DNA from: Hyphomicrobiaceae bacterium
GTDB lineage: Bacteria; Pseudomonadota; Alphaproteobacteria; Rhizobiales; Hyphomicrobiaceae
Direction of reading: 5' to 3'
Length of the DNA: 64,000 nucleotides
Assembly: GCA_030655135.1 (NCBI GenBank)
Contig: JAURWC010000022.1
Location: 1-64,000, forward strand
Part shown: positions 17,395 through 25,435 of the stretch, in pieces
Position numbering within the stretch: position 1 is the stretch's first letter
Layout of the letters: the number at the start of each line of letters is the position of its first letter
Program-made: the position numbers and the translations under genes
The notes under the pieces: model-generated
What the model saw: only the letters and a program-made list of their open reading frames with translations
Told to the model about the DNA's origin: nothing
The model's database searches: none

Positions 17395-18216
17395 ATGACC
17401 GTGACACCACGTCTGATGCTGGCCACAGCGATTCTCGGCACTGCTTGCGCCGCGCCGGCAGTTGCGCAAAGCCCCGTAGGCGTCTGGCTTGACGACACCG
17501 GCCGAGGCGCTGTCGAAATCGTCGAATGCGGGCAGGGCAAGCTTTGCGGCAAGCTGGTGTGGATCAAAAATTCGAAGAATTCGAAGGCGTGCGGCACGCC
17601 CATTCTCGGCGAGGTCGGTAAAGTCGGCGGCAGCTGGGATGGCGGCTGGATCTACAGTCCGGAAAAAGACGCCAAGTACGATGTCGAGCTGACACCCTCG
17701 GGCACCGACAAGCTGATCGTGCTGGGCTATGCCGGCAGCAAGCTTTTTTCCAAGGAAATGACGTGGACGCGGGCGCCTGCAAATCTGCAGCGCTGCGACC
17801 AGCCGCAAGTCGAGGCCAAGGCCGCTACGCCGAAGGAGGCTACCCCTCCTGCCGTTGCGGCCAATGCAGGAGCCTCGACCATGCGGCCGAATGCGGCTCC
17901 GCCGCCGAAGAGCGGAGGGGCGCAGATGGCTGCCGTTCCGCAGGCTGCCGCGCCGCAGCCGGTTGAGCCCGCGGCGCCTGCCGCCAAGACCGCAGAACAG
18001 GAAAAGCTCGACGCTGAAAAGTGGGCATCGGAGCCGGAGCGCGAGGGTCCAGTCGAGACGGCGCAGGTCGATGTCGCGCCGGAAACGGCCGATAAGCCTG
18101 AAGCCGCCAAGGCGGAACCCACCAAGCCGCGCGCCAAGACGGTGTCGCGAAAGAAAAAGATGTGCAGTGTCGAGGCGCCGTTCGTGACCGTCGATTTCCC
18201 GTGTGACGATGATTGA
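17395..18216 (+). CDS. DUF2147 domain protein, secreted
   Basis: The 273-residue protein has a signal peptide ending APAVAQ (residue 25), a DUF2147 domain (about 27-128: SPVGVWLDDTGRGAVEIVEC, GKLVWIKNS, SKEMTWTRA) and an Ala/Pro/Glu-rich low-complexity tail of about 130 residues that ends with a Lys-rich patch and two cysteines (MCSVEAPF, FPCDDD). Proteins of this family are small periplasmic beta proteins without an assigned activity. The long disordered tail is unusual, since the domain normally makes up the whole mature protein. The gene stands alone and is transcribed away from the efflux operon. Confidence 0.8.
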   Translation: MTVTPRLMLATAILGTACAAPAVAQSPVGVWLDDTGRGAVEIVECGQGKLCGKLVWIKNSKNSKACGTPILGEVGKVGGSWDGGWIYSPEKDAKYDVELTPSGTDKLIVLGYAGSKLFSKEMTWTRAPANLQRCDQPQVEAKAATPKEATPPAVAANAGASTMRPNAAPPPKSGGAQMAAVPQAAAPQPVEPAAPAAKTAEQEKLDAEKWASEPEREGPVETAQVDVAPETADKPEAAKAEPTKPRAKTVSRKKKMCSVEAPFVTVDFPCDDD

Positions 18217-18248
18217 TCAAGCTGGCGCCTATCTAGCGAGGCGGGGGC

Positions 18249-18464
18249 TTAGTGCCCGCCGTCGTCCCGGCGCGACCAATAGATCGCGAAGATCAGGAAC
18301 CAGAACAGGATGGCGATGATGTCGGCGAAAGCCGACAGCTCCGTCAGCACGTGCGACCACGGGCGATCGGGCGGACCGACCAGCGACAGGATGCTGGCAG
18401 CCGCGCCGATGAACAGGAACACGCCGGTCAGACCCCAGGCGATACGTGTGGAGCGTCGCGTCAT
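18249..18464 (-). CDS. Small two-helix membrane protein of unknown function
   Basis: The 71-residue product has two hydrophobic segments (about 9-29 and 46-64) joined by a short Pro-containing loop (GPPDRPWSHV) and a charged C-terminus (YWSRRDDGGH). I do not recognise the family. It precedes no partner in the same operon except possibly the MoeB-like gene 105 bases upstream. Confidence 0.55.
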   Translation of the reverse strand: MTRRSTRIAWGLTGVFLFIGAAASILSLVGPPDRPWSHVLTELSAFADIIAILFWFLIFAIYWSRRDDGGH

Positions 18465-18569
18465 TGTCTATTGGCCAGTCGCGTGCCACCCCTCGGGCAC
18501 GTCTGCACTTTAGAGCTATTTCCGGGGAAGCGCGAGAGGCTAGGTGTCTCTCCCCGATACGCGTTAGCG

Positions 18570-19400
18570 TTAGGCTGCACAGACACCATCGTTGGCGCCC
18601 GCATGGATCGACAGATCGCGGATCGACGGCGCAGTGCCTGTCAGCGCATTGTCCGGGTCCCAGCTTAAATTCAGCGTCTCGAAACGGGCGGCCTTTGCGT
18701 CATAAAGCATGAGGCGGCCGGCAAGGCTGTCGCCCGCGCCGGTGATCTCTTTGAGGATCTCAGTTGCGGCCAACGTGCCGATGACACCGACGACGGAGCC
18801 CAGCACGCCGACTTCGGCACAGTTGGCAACCGTGCCTGGCACGGGTGCCTCCGGAAACAAACAGCGATAGCTGGGATACGGCGTGCCGGCGGCGTCCCGC
18901 GCGTAGGGCTTCAGCGTCGTCAGATGGCCGTCGAAGGGGCCGACTGCGGCAAATACAAGCGGCTTCTTGGCGAAGTAGCAGGCGTCGGAGACGAGATACC
19001 GTGTGGCGAAGTTATCGGAGCCATCCGTCACGATGTCGTAACGGCCGATGATGTCCAGGGCATTGCCGGCATCGAGGCGCGTGGCGATGGGCTCGACGAC
19101 GACGTTGGGATTGATGCGTGCGGCGGCGTCGCGTGCGCTGTCGACTTTGAGGCGGCCGATGTCCGCCGTGCCGTGCACGATCTGGCGCTGCAGGTTGTCG
19201 AGCGAGACGGTGTCGTCGTCGATGACGCCGATCGTGCCGACGCCAGCGGCGGCGAGATACGTGATGATCGGCGAGCCAAGTCCGCCGGCGCCAACCACGA
19301 GCACGCGCGCCGCCTTGAGCTTGTTCTGCCCCTGGCCGCCGACCTCTTTCAGCACAAGGTGCCGCTTGTAGCGTTGGATCTCTTCCGGCGTGAGCGCCAT
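18570..19400 (-). CDS. moeB: MoeB/ThiF-family adenylyltransferase lacking the zinc cysteines
   Basis: This E1-like enzyme (276 residues from the ATG at 19400, preceded by AGGCAG) would adenylate the C-terminal Gly of a sulfur-carrier protein such as MoaD or ThiS. It has the nucleotide loop GAGGLG (38-42), NLQRQ, the catalytic Asp in DGSDN (130) and a Cys194 region. Both CxxC zinc pairs are altered: PSYRC has Ser177 in place of the first Cys, and the C-terminal pair is replaced by WDPDNALTG. No rhodanese domain is present and no carrier gene is adjacent, so MoeB, ThiF or another E1-like role cannot be separated. Confidence 0.82.
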   Translation of the reverse strand: MALTPEEIQRYKRHLVLKEVGGQGQNKLKAARVLVVGAGGLGSPIITYLAAAGVGTIGVIDDDTVSLDNLQRQIVHGTADIGRLKVDSARDAAARINPNVVVEPIATRLDAGNALDIIGRYDIVTDGSDNFATRYLVSDACYFAKKPLVFAAVGPFDGHLTTLKPYARDAAGTPYPSYRCLFPEAPVPGTVANCAEVGVLGSVVGVIGTLAATEILKEITGAGDSLAGRLMLYDAKAARFETLNLSWDPDNALTGTAPSIRDLSIHAGANDGVCAA

Positions 19401-19510
19401 GGCTGCCTGTTCATTCGAGCGGCATGGCCTGGAATGGTCACGCCTGTTCGGCTCATCATGTGGCGGCTGCGCAGCTCGACGCAAGAGCACGTGGTTAATA
19501 GGGTGGAACC

Positions 19511-19795
19511 TCAGCGGCCGAAGAGGCGGTCGACCATGGAGAGGAGCGCGAAGTTTTCGGCCGTGGGGGCGTCGAACATGCCCGCGAGCGAGCGTGGATC
19601 AGCGGGCAAATAGCGCGCAGGGGTCTGCGGTTTGAATGCTGAGGCCCAGGCCTTGACCGCGTCGAGGCCGTTCACGCAGTCGGCATAGTTGGCGTAACCT
19701 TCGCCGGAGCCGGCGATCGTGCTGCCAACATCATCATCGGCGACAAGGCGCCAGCGCCATGCGCCACTGGTATCGGTGTAGATCTCGGATCGCAT
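19511..19795 (-). CDS. Small DUF1508 (YegP-like) protein
   Basis: The 94-residue protein matches the YegP-type fold in its first half: YTDTSGAWRWRLVADD, then EGYANYADCVNGLDAVK. The rest is not recognised. The family is of unknown function and often occurs in tandem in longer proteins; here there is one copy. The gene lies between the MoeB-like gene and the RES toxin on the same strand but with gaps over 100 bases, so it is probably transcribed on its own. Confidence 0.6.
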   Translation of the reverse strand: MRSEIYTDTSGAWRWRLVADDDVGSTIAGSGEGYANYADCVNGLDAVKAWASAFKPQTPARYLPADPRSLAGMFDAPTAENFALLSMVDRLFGR

Positions 19796-19918
19796 CAGAG
19801 GTCCCCCGTCACAGGCTTGACAAGAAAGCTAGCGCGATTCGCGGCACACAGATGTATCCGCGCGGTGACGCATGTTTGGAATCAAAGCGAACGGCGTGCG
19901 CGCGTGGTCCAGTTGTGT

Positions 19919-20401
19919 TCACGGTTCGAACAGGCGCGCATCCCAAACGACGGGTTCTTCAAGACCGGGCTGGATGAGCTTGGCGTCGGCGTGATGCGGG
20001 TTGATCAAGACGTTGCGTTCTTCGCGGGCAACATAGCTTGGCACCAGCAGGATCGCCGTGCGCCGCGCCATGAACCAGGCCGATCCAAACGTGCGGGCGG
20101 AGGCATTACCCGGCACGCACCAGCCGGGCAGCGCGTCTTTCGTGACGACCTCGTAGCTCACGCCGGCGGAGATGTTGATCTGCACGGCGTGCTGGCCTGC
20201 GGGCAACGTGCCGTTGAAGTGTGCCAGCTTCTCCAGCAGCGCGGTGCTGTAGTGCTCCGACGTGTAGATGACGTCCTGCCCGCGTGCGTGCCAGCGGCCC
20301 TCGACGAGGGCGCTGCCTTCGCCGCTGAAGATCTTGAACTTGCCTTTGGGATCGCCGATGCGGAAGACGCGCATCGGCCTATCAAGCACGCGATGCGTCA
20401 T
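19919..20401 (-). CDS. RES-domain toxin
   Basis: The 160-residue protein is a RES-family toxin. Such toxins act on NAD+ (MbcT-like degradation) or ADP-ribosylate targets (ParT). The domain covers most of the protein: RVFRIGDP near the start, GRWHARGQDVIYTSEHYSTALLE (about 36-58) with the conserved Arg and Glu, and VSYEVV ... GNASARTFGSAWF downstream. Its ATG overlaps the antitoxin stop by one base (TGATG), which is the antitoxin-first order expected of Xre-RES pairs. Confidence 0.88.
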   Translation of the reverse strand: MTHRVLDRPMRVFRIGDPKGKFKIFSGEGSALVEGRWHARGQDVIYTSEHYSTALLEKLAHFNGTLPAGQHAVQINISAGVSYEVVTKDALPGWCVPGNASARTFGSAWFMARRTAILLVPSYVAREERNVLINPHHADAKLIQPGLEEPVVWDARLFEP

Positions 20402-20844
20402 CAGACCGCGACGCCGGCGTCGGCACGCGCCAGCAATTTCAGGACGAGATCCGCGCCCGCAGTGGATTCCACAGCGAGATCGACGGGCGCCCGCTTGCCA
20501 AGCATGGGATGGCGGCGCGTCAGGAACTGCTCGGCCGCACCGGTGTCGCCACCATAGAGGCGCAGCACTTCGTTGAAGACCTTGGTGATGGACAACAACC
20601 GTTCGCTTTCCGAGCGCGACAAGCGCTTGGCCTTCAGCTTTCGGGCGTAAGTAGCTTTCGGAATGAAGGCATGGATGTGCTGAGGCGCGCGAAGTTGCAC
20701 CTTGGAGAATACATCCTCAACAGCCTGTGCCGGAAAGCCGGTTTTCACTTTTGAGACGAGATCGATCTCGCTCGTCTTGCGCCAGTCGCGCAGACCGAGA
20801 AATCGAGCGAGTTCGCTGGCCTCGGAAAGAGCTTGCGCCGACAT
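20401..20844 (-). CDS. Xre/MbcA/ParS-family antitoxin
   Basis: The protein of 147 residues from the ATG at 20844 (a GTG nine bases upstream is an alternative) neutralises the RES toxin. The N-terminal half (about 30-90) is a Xre-like helix-turn-helix, including IPKATYARKLKAKRLSRSESERLLSI. The C-terminal half is the MbcA/ParS toxin-binding region (VFNEVLRLYGGDTGAAEQFLTRRHPMLGKRAPVDLA). A palindrome just upstream is a likely operator for autoregulation. Confidence 0.88.
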   Translation of the reverse strand: MSAQALSEASELARFLGLRDWRKTSEIDLVSKVKTGFPAQAVEDVFSKVQLRAPQHIHAFIPKATYARKLKAKRLSRSESERLLSITKVFNEVLRLYGGDTGAAEQFLTRRHPMLGKRAPVDLAVESTAGADLVLKLLARADAGVAV

Positions 20845-20873
20845 TGACAGCACCTACCTTTCCGGTTGGTTCA

Positions 20874-20908
20874 ATTGATGCCTAATTTAGGCTCATTTGA
20901 TGCTCAAT
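20874..20908. promoter_or_regulatory. Candidate operator of the toxin-antitoxin operon
   Basis: GCCTAATTTAGGC (20880-20892) is a perfect palindrome, flanked by two TTGATGC elements about 22 bases apart (near 20875 and 20898). It lies 30-60 bases upstream of the antitoxin start, where a Xre-type antitoxin would be expected to bind. Confidence 0.5.
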
Positions 20909-20922
20909 GCAATACCCAACAG

Positions 20923-20953
20923 AAAGGGCGGGATGTTCGGCATCCCGCCCTTT
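20923..20953 (-). terminator. Terminator of cysK
   Basis: AAAGGGCGGGATG and CATCCCGCCCTTT form a perfect 13-bp stem with a TTCGG loop, 28 bases after the cysK stop. The minus-strand transcript continues TTTCTGTT. Confidence 0.9.
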
Positions 20954-20981
20954 GGCTAGACCGCGGCAAGCTGGAGACAGC

Positions 20982-21974
20982 TTACTTCGGGTCGAGGAAC
21001 AGTTCTGATGTGTAGTAACGCTCGGCCGATGAGGGCGCGAAAGTGACGATGGTCTTGCCGGCGTATTCGGGGCGCGTCGCAACGGCGATTGCCGCGGCGA
21101 CGTTGGCGCCCGTCGAGATGCCGCCGGGGATGCCCTCGGATTTGGCGACGAGACGCGAAACGTCAAATGCCATCTCGTTCGACACCGTGACGACTTCGTC
21201 GATCAGCGAACGGTCCAGAACCTTCGGCGCGAAGCCGGCGCCGATGCCTTGGATCTTGTGCGGGCCACGATTGCCGCCGGAGAGAATGGGGCTGCCCGCG
21301 GGTTCGACGGCAATGATTTTCAGGTCCGGCTTGCGTGGTTTCAAAACGCGGCCGACGCCGGTCAACGTGCCGCCCGTGCCCACGCCGACGACGATGGCAT
21401 CGACGTTGCCGCCGGTGTCGGTCCAGATCTCTTCGGCCGTCGTGCGCGCATGCACGGCGGGATTGGCCGGATTCTCGAACTGGCTCGGCTGGACAGCGCC
21501 GGGTGTGGAGGCAAGCAGCTCATTCGCCTTGTCGATGGCGCCCGGCATGCCGCCGGCGGCCGGGGTCAAGACGAGTTCGGCGCCGAGGTGTGCGAGGATC
21601 TTGCGGCGCTCGATCGACATCGACTCGGGCATGACGAGCTGCAGCTTGTAGCCGCGCGCGGCGCAAACGAAGGCAAGGCCGATGCCGGTATTGCCGGACG
21701 TCGGCTCGATCAGCACCGTCTTGCCGGGCGTGATACGGCCTTCGGCTTCGAGCACGTCGATCATCGACACGCCGATTCGGTCTTTAACGCTGGAAAGCGG
21801 ATTGAAGAATTCGAGCTTCAACAGGATGTCGGCCTTGGCGCCGGCTTCCTTGGCGATCTTCGACAGGCGCACCAGCGGCGTGTGGCCGATCGTTTCGGTA
21901 ATGTCGTTGTAGACCCGGCCGCGGCCCCACGATGTCGTGGCCTTCAGGGTTTTGATGTCAGGAATTTCGTTCAT
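20982..21974 (-). CDS. cysK: Cysteine synthase A
   Basis: O-acetylserine sulfhydrylase makes cysteine from O-acetylserine and sulfide using PLP. The 330-residue protein has the PLP lysine K64 in LSSVKDRIG, the substrate loop TSGNTG, the phosphate-binding [10 protein letters not shown] and the GGISTGAN element near the C-terminus. An N-terminal extension of about 20 residues ([20 protein letters not shown]) precedes the usual start (IGHTPLVRL). It is the final step of sulfate or organosulfur assimilation and would receive the sulfite/sulfide released by the sulfone genes at the end of this window. A strong terminator follows. Confidence 0.96.
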   Translation of the reverse strand: MNEIPDIKTLKATTSWGRGRVYNDITETIGHTPLVRLSKIAKEAGAKADILLKLEFFNPLSSVKDRIGVSMIDVLEAEGRITPGKTVLIEPTSGNTGIGLAFVCAARGYKLQLVMPESMSIERRKILAHLGAELVLTPAAGGMPGAIDKANELLASTPGAVQPSQFENPANPAVHARTTAEEIWTDTGGNVDAIVVGVGTGGTLTGVGRVLKPRKPDLKIIAVEPAGSPILSGGNRGPHKIQGIGAGFAPKVLDRSLIDEVVTVSNEMAFDVSRLVAKSEGIPGGISTGANVAAAIAVATRPEYAGKTIVTFAPSSAERYYTSELFLDPK

Positions 21975-22104
21975 CGGGAACGCGCCTCATTCAGTGCCTA
22001 GGTGGCGATGTCAGGGATAGTGCCGTGGTTGGCTGCGTCTGTCTTGTCAAGAAAACGCGGCCCTCTCAAGGGCTCAAGCGAAAATGGCATTGCGGCGGCC
22101 CGCT

Positions 22105-22746
22105 TCAGGGCGCTCTTCGCGACGTGCTGCGGCGCATTGGTTTGGAGCCGCGTTCTCCGGCGGCCCTCTTTAAAGGTACGCTCTTCTTCTTTTTCGCCTT
22201 TTTCGATTTCGGTTTTTCTTCCGCTATCGTGGATGTTCCGGTAGAGCCGAATCCGCCCGCACCGCGCTTCGTTTGCGACAGAACCAGCGTGGCCGCCAGC
22301 GTAGCCCGCGTGACCGGGGCGATGACGAGCTGCGCAATGCGCTCGCCGCGGCGGATCATAAACGGCTCGGACCCCAGGTTGATCAGGATCACCTGCACTT
22401 CGCCGCGATAGTCGCTATCGATCGTGCCGGGAGAGTTTAAAACGGTGATGCCATGCTTCCAGGCGAGGCCGGACCGCGGGCGAACCTGCGCCTCGGTACC
22501 GGGCGGCAGTTCCAACGTGAGGCCGGTGGGAACCGCCGTGCGGTCCCGCGGCTGAAGAATCCAGGGCATCGTCTCGTCGATTGCAGCCAGTAGATCGAGG
22601 CCGGCAGATCCTTCAGTCTGGTACGCCGGCAGCGGCAGACCCTCGCCATGGCGCAGTTGGGCGACCTTCACCTCGACCACTGTGCCCGGCTTGACCGTCT
22701 TGGCTGCCTTGCTAGCCGTCTTGGATTTTGCTGCTTTGGCTTTCAC
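22105..22746 (-). CDS. dut: dUTP diphosphatase with basic terminal extensions
   Basis: Trimeric dUTPase hydrolyses dUTP to dUMP. All five motifs are visible: AGLDLLAA, the RSGLAWKHG motif, the [10 protein letters not shown] uracil loop, RGERIAQL and the Gly-rich GAGGFGSTG. The core is about 145 residues; here it carries a Lys/Ala-rich N-terminal extension of about 20 residues and a Lys/Arg-rich C-terminal extension of about 40 beyond motif 5, which could bind nucleic acid. Its start overlaps the coaBC stop by four bases, and a coaBC-dut operon is common in Alphaproteobacteria. Confidence 0.95.
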   Translation of the reverse strand: MKAKAAKSKTASKAAKTVKPGTVVEVKVAQLRHGEGLPLPAYQTEGSAGLDLLAAIDETMPWILQPRDRTAVPTGLTLELPPGTEAQVRPRSGLAWKHGITVLNSPGTIDSDYRGEVQVILINLGSEPFMIRRGERIAQLVIAPVTRATLAATLVLSQTKRGAGGFGSTGTSTIAEEKPKSKKAKKKKSVPLKRAAGERGSKPMRRSTSRRAP

Positions 22747-23987
22747 GTTTCGACCCAGGTGCGATTGAGGTGTTGGGCGGCGCGCGCGATCAGCCGCTCG
22801 GCGACGTCGTCCTTGGCCATCTCCGGCCAGTCCTCGACGCCGGATGCCGTGACAAGATGCACGCGGTTGCGATCGCCACCCATGATGCCGGTGGACGGCG
22901 ACACATCGTTGGCGACGATCCAGTCGGCGTTTTTCGATTTACGTTTCTTGCGCGCGTAACCGACGACGTCGTCAGTTTCGGCGGCAAAGCCGATGACGAG
23001 ATTGGGCCTGCTTGTCCGCGACGAGGCAATGGCGCGCAGGATATCGTCGTTTTCGACGAGATCGAGCTTGGGTGGCCCAGCGCCGCGAGCTTTTTTCATC
23101 TTTGAGGGAGCGGACCCGGCAACGCGCCAATCGGCAACGGCGGCGGTGAAGACAGCGATGTCGGCAGGCAGGCTTTCGCGCACCGCATCCATCATCTGTG
23201 CGGCGGTCTCCACGTGCAGTACGGCCACGCCAACGGGATCGGCCAGGGACACGGGGCCCGACACCAGTGTGACGCGAGCGCCGGCGCGGGCGGCGGCAGC
23301 GGCAATGGCGTGGCCCTGTTTGCCCGACGAACGGTTGGCGATGTAGCGCACAGGATCGATGGGTTCGTGCGTCGGACCGCTGGTGATCAGCACGTGACGG
23401 CCCGCCAGCAGGGATGAGGTAACAGCAGCCGCGGGCTTTCGTTGAGCGGCCAACTGAGCCTCGATGGCAGCGACCAATTCCAGCACTTCGACGAGGCGGC
23501 CGGGGCCGGCTTCGTTGGCTTCGGCCATCTCGCCGGTGGCGGGGCCAATGAAGTGGATGCCATCCGACTTCAGCTGGGCGGTGTTGCGGCGCGTTGCCGG
23601 GTTGAGCCACATGCGCGGGTTCATGGCTGGCGCGACGAGCACCGGTTTGTCGGTTGCCAGTAGCACGGACGTGGCGAGATCATTGGCGTGGCCGCCGGCC
23701 ATCTTGGCAAGCAGGTCTGCCGTGGCGGGCGCGACAACAATAAGGTCTGCCTCTCGGCTGAGGCGGATGTGGCCGATCTCACGTTCGTCGTTGAGGTCGA
23801 ACAGGTCGATGAAAACGCGATCGTTCGATAAGGCGCCGACGGAGAGTGGCGTTACGAATTCCTGGGCGGCCTTGGTCATCACCACGCGCACCGCAATCCC
23901 TTGCTCGCGCAGGCGGCGAATGAGGTCCAGGCACTTGTAGGCGGCAATGCCGCCGCCGATGATGAGCAGGATGCGCTTGGTCGACAA
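22743..23987 (-). CDS. coaBC: Bifunctional phosphopantothenoylcysteine decarboxylase / phosphopantothenate-cysteine ligase
   Basis: This 414-residue enzyme catalyses two steps of coenzyme A synthesis. The N-terminal CoaC flavoprotein domain (about 1-185) has [16 protein letters not shown], the active His in IGHIRLS and PAMNPRMW. The C-terminal CoaB domain (about 195-410) has [16 protein letters not shown] and the CTP-binding Lys cluster KMKKARG. It is the first gene of the coaBC-dut pair and is divergent from the neighbouring TPR gene. Confidence 0.96.
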   Translation of the reverse strand: MSTKRILLIIGGGIAAYKCLDLIRRLREQGIAVRVVMTKAAQEFVTPLSVGALSNDRVFIDLFDLNDEREIGHIRLSREADLIVVAPATADLLAKMAGGHANDLATSVLLATDKPVLVAPAMNPRMWLNPATRRNTAQLKSDGIHFIGPATGEMAEANEAGPGRLVEVLELVAAIEAQLAAQRKPAAAVTSSLLAGRHVLITSGPTHEPIDPVRYIANRSSGKQGHAIAAAAARAGARVTLVSGPVSLADPVGVAVLHVETAAQMMDAVRESLPADIAVFTAAVADWRVAGSAPSKMKKARGAGPPKLDLVENDDILRAIASSRTSRPNLVIGFAAETDDVVGYARKKRKSKNADWIVANDVSPSTGIMGGDRNRVHLVTASGVEDWPEMAKDDVAERLIARAAQHLNRTWVET

Positions 23988-24088
23988 GATCTGCCTTTGG
24001 GGTCAATGCTTCGTTGCCAGCACATAGCATAGTGTGGCGGATCAAGGAGTTGAAGCGCGCCGCCTCATTTGCGCTTCAGGATGGCGCT

Positions 24089-24802
24089 ATGCCGTTGGTT
24101 GTAGTTAATTATTGGCGCGAAAGGGGCTGGAGAACAGGCCCGGGGAATGGCGCTTTGGCAAAACAGACGAAACCGGCTGTCCTGGTGTGCCTGCTGCTCG
24201 GCGTCGCCCTTTTGTGCGGGGGCGCCGCGCGCAGCGATACCATTGCCGACTGCTTCAGCGAAGACAACGAGCGACGGATCACAGGTTGCACCAGCCTGCT
24301 GGATGTGCCCGGCCTCAGCAAGGCGGAGAAGAGCCTGGCATTCGCGATGCGCGCGCTGGCGTACTCGCTCAAGGGAAAATACGATCAGGCGCTGCCCGAC
24401 TACGATCACGCGATCGAGTTGGACCCCAGCTCGGCCATTGCGCTGAACAACCGGGCCTGGGCCTACTACAAGACCGGCCGGATGCAGCGCGGACTGCGCG
24501 ACGTGGAGCGCTCGATCCAGCTGCAGCCAAGCAGCGCGCATGCGCACGATACGCGCGCGCACATTTATCAACTGATGGGAAACCCGACGCGTGCCCTGCA
24601 GGACTACGAGCGTGCCGTTCGCTTTGGCGGCGAGCGAATCGTCAAGCTTTACCAGTGCGGTTTGGCGACCTTTGGCCTCTATAAAGGCAATATCGACGGC
24701 GTGTATTCCGCCGCCACGAAAGACGCGATGAAGACGTGTGTCACCAAGTCTGACTGCGATCCTCTTCCGGCCGACGAAGAGTGCCGCTTCGCGACCTCGT
24801 GA
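24089..24802 (+). CDS. Secreted TPR protein with a peptidoglycan-binding-like C-terminus
   Basis: From the ATG at 24089 (AGGA eight bases upstream) the protein has 237 residues; a further in-frame ATG exists at 24014. A hydrophobic signal-like segment lies at about 33-47. Three TPR units follow (about 85-190: LAFAMRALAYSLKGKYDQALPDYDHAIELDP and repeats). The end, with CGLATFGLYKGNIDGVYSAATKDAMKTCV, looks like a single peptidoglycan-binding repeat (GxxxGxxDGxxGxxT). It is probably periplasmic; the partner is unknown. Confidence 0.7.
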   Translation: MPLVVVNYWRERGWRTGPGNGALAKQTKPAVLVCLLLGVALLCGGAARSDTIADCFSEDNERRITGCTSLLDVPGLSKAEKSLAFAMRALAYSLKGKYDQALPDYDHAIELDPSSAIALNNRAWAYYKTGRMQRGLRDVERSIQLQPSSAHAHDTRAHIYQLMGNPTRALQDYERAVRFGGERIVKLYQCGLATFGLYKGNIDGVYSAATKDAMKTCVTKSDCDPLPADEECRFATS

Positions 24803-25030
24803 CACCAATTCGCTAGAGCCGTCAACTTCTTGACAGCTGAGACTTCACCTCACATTGTCGCGCCGCATCCGGGCAGGGCCGCCTGAGATCGCAGCACGTC
24901 AAAAACGGCTCAAGTCTAGGGAAGAAAGCCGGGGCGATGCTTCAAGCGCATCGCCTCGCGCCCCCCGTACAAAGCAAACCACCAACAGTCCAAACCAGAA
25001 CAGTCTGACTGTCAGGAAGATCGAGACCGG

Positions 25031-25435
25031 ATGATCGAGATTGGCCTCGGGTTGGTTGCGATCTTCTCGGCCGTGGCCATCGCGGCCGGACTGACGGACG
25101 GGCTGGTGCCGTTCCCGCTGGGCAGCGGCATGATCGTGTCTGCGGCGCTGCTGGGCGTCGCATTGATCGGGCGGGGTCTTTATCGTTGGGTTCGGCTGCG
25201 CCGGGGCCGCTCGCATGAGCTGAGGTCGACCGGGCTTGCGATGTCGATGGCGGGCGTCACGCTGGTTGTGGCGCTAGCGCTGCCGGCGTTGAGCGAGCCG
25301 CTGAACCTTATCAAAGTCGCAGGCTTTCCGCTCGGTCTATATGCGATGGGTCAAGGGGCACTGATCGTATTCGCCGTGCTGCTGTTCGTGTTCGCCGGCT
25401 GGCAAAGCCGCGTCGACGATGCGGATGAGCAATGA
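25031..25435 (+). CDS. DUF4212-type small subunit of a sodium/substrate symporter
   Basis: The 134-residue membrane protein has four predicted helices. Its second half (LIKVAGFPLGLYAMGQGALIVFAVLLFVFAGW) matches DUF4212, the small partner of two-component SSS symporters; the first half is an additional hydrophobic region, making it longer than the usual 80-100 residues. Its last codons overlap the large-subunit start by four bases. The pair resembles acetate/solute symporters of the ActP/VC_2705 type. Confidence 0.72.
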   Translation: MIEIGLGLVAIFSAVAIAAGLTDGLVPFPLGSGMIVSAALLGVALIGRGLYRWVRLRRGRSHELRSTGLAMSMAGVTLVVALALPALSEPLNLIKVAGFPLGLYAMGQGALIVFAVLLFVFAGWQSRVDDADEQ

